Source of the DNA: Mycobacterium sp. ITM-2016-00317
GTDB taxonomy: Bacteria; Actinomycetota; Actinomycetes; Mycobacteriales; Mycobacteriaceae
Direction of reading: 5' to 3'
Length of the DNA: 64,000 nucleotides
Assembly: GCF_002968295.1 (NCBI RefSeq)
Contig: NZ_CP134399.1
Span: 5,580,001 to 5,644,000 of the forward strand
Under the pieces are notes generated by a model. It did no database searches. It saw nothing but the letters and a program-made list of their open reading frames with translations, and was not told the DNA's origin. Of this stretch, positions 60,165 to 64,000 are shown in pieces (within the stretch, counting starts at the first letter, position 1; the number at the start of each line of letters is the position of its first letter). The position numbers and the translations under genes are program-made.

Positions 60165-60170
60165 AGGGCC

Positions 60171-60593
60171 ATGCTGCATCGACTGTTTGCCAACGCCACC
60201 CCCGCCCACGCCCACTGCGACCTTTTCTGCGGCGTCTACGACCCCGCGCAGGCCAAGATCGAGGCGCTGTCCTGCCTCAAGACGATCCAGAAGTACCACG
60301 ACTCCGATGACGAGCACTTCAAGACGCGCGCCATCATCATCAAGGAGCGCCAGGCCGAAGAGGTCAAGCATCACCTGATGGTGCTGTGGGCCGATTTCTT
60401 CACCAAGGACCACTTCGAGCAGTTCCCGAACCTGCATCAGCTGTTCTGGGAAGGCGTCAAGGGCGCCGGTGACGTCAAGAAGTCGCTCGACGCCGCCGTG
60501 GCCGAGAAGCTGCTCAAGACCATCGACGAGATCTCCGACATCTTCTGGCAGACCGACAAGGGCAAGCAGATGGGCGTCTACCCTCCCGCCTGA
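60171..60593 (+). CDS. sodN: Nickel-containing superoxide dismutase SodN, variant nickel hook
   Basis: Dismutates superoxide with a Ni centre held by the first residues of the mature protein. The 140-residue precursor has a 14-residue leader (MLHRLFANATPAHA) followed by HCDLFCGVYDPAQA. His15, Cys16 and Cys20 are the metal ligands (mature His1, Cys2, Cys6). Mature position 5 is Phe, while the usual hook is HCxxPCGxY. The four-helix part follows (IEALSCLKTIQKYHDSDDEHFKTRAIIIKERQAEEVKHHLMVLWADFF) with FWQTDKGKQ at the end. It occupies the place where H37Rv has sodA (Rv3846). A strong terminator follows. Confidence 0.93.
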   Translation: MLHRLFANATPAHAHCDLFCGVYDPAQAKIEALSCLKTIQKYHDSDDEHFKTRAIIIKERQAEEVKHHLMVLWADFFTKDHFEQFPNLHQLFWEGVKGAGDVKKSLDAAVAEKLLKTIDEISDIFWQTDKGKQMGVYPPA

Positions 60594-60608
60594 TCCCGTT
60601 CCCTTACC

Positions 60609-60646
60609 AAAGCCGGCTCGGTCTTCGACCGAGCCGGCTTTGTTTT
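60609..60646 (+). terminator. Strong Rho-independent terminator of sodN
   Basis: Perfect 15-bp arms AAAGCCGGCTCGGTC (60609-60623) and GACCGAGCCGGCTTT (60627-60641) with a three-base loop, then TGTTTT. It begins 16 bases after the stop. One of the clearest canonical terminators in the window. Confidence 0.92.
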
Positions 60647-60752
60647 GCCCGCTGGCAGTCGGGTCCACTTGTCTGCCAGTGCGTTTCTCCAGCATTCTGT
60701 CCGGATCGACCCAGAGGCGTGTCGGGCATTGGTACGGATGCCAGGAGGCGGA

Positions 60753-61286
60753 ATGGAATTCGGGGCCGGACGGGCGATCGAGATCGCCCCTTTTCACTCT
60801 CGTGGGTCTCTCAAGGGATTCGTCGTGTCCGGGCGCTGGCCGGACTCCACCAAGGAGTGGGCACAACTACTCATGGTGGCCGTGCGCGTCGCGTCGATGC
60901 CGGGGCTGCTGTCCACCACGACGATCTTCGGCGTCCGCGAGGAGCTGCCGGAAGAGCCGGAGCCGGGCACGGTAGGTCTGGTGCTGGCCGAGGGCACCGT
61001 GGTCGGGGACGCGGCGGTGCCGCCGGGCCATTTCGCCGACCGCCAGCCGCCGGCGCTGATGATGCTGCATCCGCCGTCGGAGACCACGCCGTCGCTACCG
61101 GAGTGCGCCGGGGCCGCGTCCGGGTGTGTGCTCTTGCCCGGGCTGCCGCATCTCGGGCTGGAACACCGGGCGGCGTGGGTCGAGGCGGAATCCGACGGCA
61201 CGGTGACCTCGATGGTCAGCCGGGTCGGGGTGGATCCGATCAGCCACCCCGACACCGCCATTCTCGCGATGCTGCTGGCGGCGTAG
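60753..61286 (+). CDS. Conserved mycobacterial protein (Rv3847 homologue)
   Basis: A 177-residue soluble protein without a recognised domain. The start MEFGAGRAIEIAPF is set by AGGAGG at 60743-60748, four bases before the ATG; the frame is open for 36 codons more upstream but that stretch overlaps the AGGAGG. The length equals that of Rv3847, which follows the superoxide dismutase gene in M. tuberculosis, and position supports the assignment. Segments such as VSGRWPDSTKEWAQLLMVAVRVASMPGLLSTTTIFGV suggest an alpha/beta fold. Function unknown. Confidence 0.75.
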   Translation: MEFGAGRAIEIAPFHSRGSLKGFVVSGRWPDSTKEWAQLLMVAVRVASMPGLLSTTTIFGVREELPEEPEPGTVGLVLAEGTVVGDAAVPPGHFADRQPPALMMLHPPSETTPSLPECAGAASGCVLLPGLPHLGLEHRAAWVEAESDGTVTSMVSRVGVDPISHPDTAILAMLLAA

Positions 61287-61309
61287 CGCCACGCCGCGCC
61301 TATTTTTTG
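61278..61309 (+). terminator. Probable terminator at the end of the Rv3847-like gene
   Basis: Arms GCGGCGT (61278-61284) and ACGCCGC (61291-61297) with a six-base loop, followed by GCCTATTTTTT. The left arm overlaps the stop codon. Confidence 0.6.
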
Positions 61310-61789
61310 CCAGGACATTGACAGGTTCTGGGCGGGACGCCGGGCCCCTGACTGCCATTGGCTACTGACACATTCTCGGGTGCCTGCCGTGGCCGTTATC
61401 ACCGGCGTTTGCCGCGTCACATGCCGCGAAGCCGGTTCCCATGCCTGGTGGCGAGCAGGGCGCACATACCCTCCAGCAAACCTGCGCGATTGAGGCTTCG
61501 CGGGGGGAGATAGTTGCCGGTGACACATAGGGCAACTTATGTGACGGCAGGGGCCCAGAAGACGCGCGTATGCTTGCTACGTAGCCGTTATTATTTGCTT
61601 AACCGCACCGTACTATGGCAGTGCGAGGTGCGAATACTGACGCCGTTCACGACAGCAGCGGCGCTCCGGGCTGCGGACCGAGTTGACTATGACGAGGTTT
61701 GCACTTGGTTGTGGCCAGATGTATGTCTACGATAATCAGCAAATACGCCGCCCGATGAACCCGCTCGCCTGTATGTGGAGGTCCTTCCG
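61287..61789. other. Long AT-richer region upstream of espR (503 bp)
   Basis: No convincing gene. The stretch around 61570-61740 (for example TTATTATTTGCTTAACC and TACTATGG at 61609) is poorer in G+C than anything nearby. A 73-codon open frame here has no ribosome site or codon bias. The length and composition suggest a regulatory region with a distal espR promoter or binding sites for nucleoid proteins such as EspR or Lsr2; this is inference. Confidence 0.5.
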
Positions 61790-62185
61790 ATGAGCAATAC
61801 GTTTGCCGCTCGCCTCAACCGCTTGTTCGACACGGTCTACCCGCCCGGACGAGGCCCGCACACCTCGGCGGAGGTGATCGCAGCACTCAAGGCCGAGGGC
61901 GTCACCATGTCCGCGCCGTACCTCTCGCAGCTGCGTTCTGGCAACCGCACCAACCCGTCGGTCGCCACGATGGCCGCGCTTGCCAACTTCTTCCGTATCA
62001 AGCCCGCGTACTTCACCGACGACGAGTACTACGAGAAGCTCGACAAGGAGCTCACCCTGCTCGCCGGAATGCGTGACGAAGGGGTTCGCCGCATCGCGGC
62101 CAGGACCGTCGGCCTGTCGGCAGAAGCCAAGCAGGACATCGTGCAGAAAGTCGACGAACTGCGTCGGCGCGAGAATCTCGACTGA
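61790..62185 (+). CDS. espR: Nucleoid-associated regulator EspR
   Basis: A 131-residue XRE-type DNA-binding protein, nearly full-length match to EspR (Rv3849). In M. tuberculosis EspR controls espACD and many cell-wall genes and bridges distant DNA sites. The N-terminal helix-turn-helix (TSAEVIAALKAEGVTMSAPYLSQLRSGNRTNPSVATMAALANFFRIKPAYF) is followed by a C-terminal dimerisation helix pair (LTLLAGMRDEGVRRIAARTVGLSAEAKQDIVQKVDELRRRE). The ATG at 61790 has GGAGG eight bases upstream. Confidence 0.95.
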   Translation: MSNTFAARLNRLFDTVYPPGRGPHTSAEVIAALKAEGVTMSAPYLSQLRSGNRTNPSVATMAALANFFRIKPAYFTDDEYYEKLDKELTLLAGMRDEGVRRIAARTVGLSAEAKQDIVQKVDELRRRENLD

Positions 62186-62210
62186 TTAGCCTCGCGGCGG
62201 TTGTCCGCGC

Positions 62211-63398
62211 TCAGTCGGCAACCGCGCCGCCGCCGGCGTGTTCCGGGACGGCATCGAAGGCACCAGCGGTCAGGCAGCGGTACTGACGCGCGATCTCCAG
62301 AATCCACTCGCGATCCGAGTACGTAGCGGGCTGACGCAACCACGCCAGCCCAGGGAATTTCTCGCGTCCGTCGCCCGCGGCGCCGTGCTGTCCCTCGTGG
62401 ATCCACGCCGCAACGGCAGTCGCCTGCTCGGCCGGGGACACGTCAGGGGCCTCCAGCTCAGCCCGTTCGACGAGTTCGTCCAGATCGGTGACCTCGGCGC
62501 CGCTGCTGTCGACCGGACGTAGGGCGCCGTCGGCGGCGGTGGCCTCCAGGAACAGCGCATCCGAGATCAACGACATCCGCTCGGCCACCCGGAAGACCAG
62601 CGGGCCGCGCGGCCGGACACCGATCCCCACGTCGGGGTGGCGCCGGCCCAGTTCGTCGAGCAGCGGCTCGATCAGGCGCAGCTCCCGGCGGGCGCCGACC
62701 CAGTCCTCCAGACTGGGCAGCAGGGATCCCGCCGCGACGATCAGCATCGCGCAGCCCAGCAGCGTAGCCGCGGCGCCGATGCCCACCAGCTCGGTCGTGC
62801 CCACCGCGCGGAGCACGAAGAACGCCAGGGCCAGCACGATCAGCACGATCCCGACGGTGAAGACGAACAGCGCCCGGCCCCTCCTGGTCCGGTTGGAAAG
62901 CCGCAGTCCTGCCCATGCCACCAGGCTCAGGGCCAGCAGCACGTACAGCAACGGAAGCAGCCACGGCAGCGCGTTTCCGCCGGATCCGAGGTTGCGGCGC
63001 AGGTATTCCTCGGGTGCCATCTCCGGCTGTTTGTCCGCCGACAGGAACATCGCGAAGCTGACGGCGGCGATCACGGCGGCAACTCCGTACTGCGCGATGG
63101 CGATTCGCTTTGCGGTGGCGGGCGCGCGGCTGGAGGAGACGGTGGTGATCATCACGCAGCTACCGGCCGCGCAGGCCACCAACGCGACCTGGCTGAGCCC
63201 CATCGAGATGTTGGGCCAGCGCAGCACGGTGTCGACGAGCAGCGTCAGCGGCGGCCAGTTGAGCGCTGCGACCACGCCGAGGCTGCCGAGCGCCAGGATC
63301 ATCGCAGTGCTCACCAACGACTGCTTGTTGACCAGCGCCCAGCCGATACGGAGGCCTGTGGCCAGCCCGAGGAGGCCGGCGATCACCCAGACGATCAA
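62211..63398 (-). CDS. MAB_1171c-like multi-pass membrane protein, partner of the ImmA/IrrE protein
   Basis: A 395-residue protein with about seven N-terminal membrane helices (MIVWVIAGLLGLATGLRIGWALV onward to about residue 235) and a cytosolic C-terminal domain (ELRLIEPLLDELGRRHPDVGI, FRVAERMSLISDALFL). This layout resembles the MAB_1171c family of putative transporters, which in actinobacteria accompany ImmA/IrrE (ParH-like) proteins and XRE regulators. Its TTG start overlaps the stop of the peptidase gene (TTGA at 63395-63398). It converges on espR with 25 bp between. Function unknown. Confidence 0.65.
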   Translation of the reverse strand: MIVWVIAGLLGLATGLRIGWALVNKQSLVSTAMILALGSLGVVAALNWPPLTLLVDTVLRWPNISMGLSQVALVACAAGSCVMITTVSSSRAPATAKRIAIAQYGVAAVIAAVSFAMFLSADKQPEMAPEEYLRRNLGSGGNALPWLLPLLYVLLALSLVAWAGLRLSNRTRRGRALFVFTVGIVLIVLALAFFVLRAVGTTELVGIGAAATLLGCAMLIVAAGSLLPSLEDWVGARRELRLIEPLLDELGRRHPDVGIGVRPRGPLVFRVAERMSLISDALFLEATAADGALRPVDSSGAEVTDLDELVERAELEAPDVSPAEQATAVAAWIHEGQHGAAGDGREKFPGLAWLRQPATYSDREWILEIARQYRCLTAGAFDAVPEHAGGGAVAD

Positions 63399-63886
63399 CC
63401 AAACGCCTCTCCGAGCCGGACCTGGACGATCGAGGCGCGGTCCGAAGGCAGGCGCCCCAGCCGATAGATCAGCAGCGCCGCGAAGTCCTCGGCCTCCTGT
63501 TCGGCCTCCTCGCCGCTGGGCCCCATGCAGCCGGTGCGCTGGTTGAGCATGTATCCGATCAGGTCGGAGCTGGCGAGCTCGGTGTTGTCGAGCGCGGCCT
63601 GGACGACCGGGATGCCTTCGTGCCCCAGCACCAGATGACCCAGTTCATGGGCGAGCGTGCGATCCCAGGCCGGAAGGCCCTGCTGGATCAGGAAGACGTC
63701 ACGGTCGGCGTACTGTCGCCACTGCCCGCACACCCCGGGCGGCAGTTCGGCCGTCGCGAGTTCGATGGGCCGGCCGCGGCTCTCGCTGACCGCCTCGACC
63801 AACCGAGGCAGTGAGACCTCCCCCTGCCGCGGGGCCAGGTCGAGCACTTCACCGACCGCGCGCGTGACGCTGCGGCTCGCGGGCAT
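63395..63886 (-). CDS. ImmA/IrrE-type zinc metallopeptidase domain protein
   Basis: A 163-residue protein with the zincin motif TLAHELGHLVLGH (His80, Glu81, His84) and a second Glu-rich helix EEAEQEAEDFAALL that supplies the third ligand, as in ImmA/IrrE proteins that cleave repressors. The ATG at 63886 is preferred to the TTG at 63913 because AGGGAGGGGG precedes it. It is translationally coupled to the membrane protein downstream. No cognate repressor gene lies next to it in the window; one could sit beyond 64000. Such pairs are common in mobile or accessory regions. Confidence 0.8.
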   Translation of the reverse strand: MPASRSVTRAVGEVLDLAPRQGEVSLPRLVEAVSESRGRPIELATAELPPGVCGQWRQYADRDVFLIQQGLPAWDRTLAHELGHLVLGHEGIPVVQAALDNTELASSDLIGYMLNQRTGCMGPSGEEAEQEAEDFAALLIYRLGRLPSDRASIVQVRLGEAFG

Positions 63887-64000
63887 GAATCCCCCTCCCT
63901 CTCGCTGGATCAACTATGCGCTGCCCGTCCCGGCGGGATGGGCAGAACCGTCAGTTCACGAAGCGCGCGGTCCGTCCTGGCCGCACCCCCTGGCCGGCTT

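Noticed and set aside
61514..61735. 73-codon open frame upstream of espR
   Set aside because: No ribosome site, no TANNNT at leaderless spacing, atypical codon use and no recognisable features; treated as part of the control region.

Overview
The window comes from a mycobacterium, most likely an environmental fast grower. It is G+C rich and carries the mycobacterial cell-wall core in the order known from M. tuberculosis H37Rv Rv3789 to Rv3849: gtrA-dprE1-dprE2-aftA-embC-embA-embB, accD4-pks13-fadD32-culp6-mpt51-fbpA-aftB-ubiA-PAP2-glfT2-glf, then erp. Neither the sulfolipid-1 locus nor PE_PGRS62 is present, and a nickel superoxide dismutase sits where H37Rv has sodA. I assign no species.

Layout. 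1-1.2 kb: end of a MocR-type regulator. 1.3-15.7 kb (+): arabinan synthesis, from DPA donor formation (DprE1/DprE2) through the priming arabinosyltransferase AftA to EmbC/A/B. 15.8-18.5 kb (-): a Ser/Thr kinase and two small accessory genes. 18.5-31.4 kb (-): mycolic acid condensation (AccD4, Pks13, FadD32), Culp6, a DUF732 lipoprotein, and the mycolyltransferase pair MPT51/Ag85. 31.6-38.3 kb (-): arabinan and galactan completion in an overlapping operon glf-glfT2-PAP2-ubiA-aftB. 38.5-41.1 kb (+): Erp and a peptidoglycan amidase. 41.1-46.3 kb (-): a large LuxR regulator, a HAD phosphatase and two PlsC-type acyltransferases. 46.4-53.3 kb: an MBL-Rieske protein, serS, a septum-formation-type membrane protein, a metalloprotease-family protein, a phosphoglycerate-mutase-like protein and pheA. 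53.4-59.3 kb: iron-linked genes (a DUF2470 protein with an IdeR box, bfrB with tandem IdeR boxes), a CPBP protein, an LCP ligase, glpQ1, a DUF4328 protein and a rhodanese. 59.6-64 kb: a tiny membrane protein, sodX/sodN, an Rv3847-like gene, espR, and an ImmA/IrrE-type peptidase with a partner membrane protein.

Most genes cooperate in building mycolyl-arabinogalactan. Galactan is made by Glf and GlfT2, decaprenyl-phosphoryl-arabinose by UbiA, PAP2, DprE1 and DprE2, arabinan by AftA, EmbA-C and AftB, mycolate by FadD32, AccD4 and Pks13, and mycolyl transfer is done by Ag85.

Notable points. (1) sodX and sodN diverge across 22 bp with face-to-face, overlapping -10 hexamers that would make both mRNAs leaderless, and the SodN nickel hook has Phe where Pro is conserved. 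(2) A 33-bp tandem repeat with a shared core is inserted in frame in both aftA and pks13. (3) embB, pks13 and fadD32 each carry one small indel frameshift, probably sequence errors in G/C runs. (4) At least a dozen genes have a TANNNT hexamer 6-8 nt before the start codon, and this pattern also settles several start choices.
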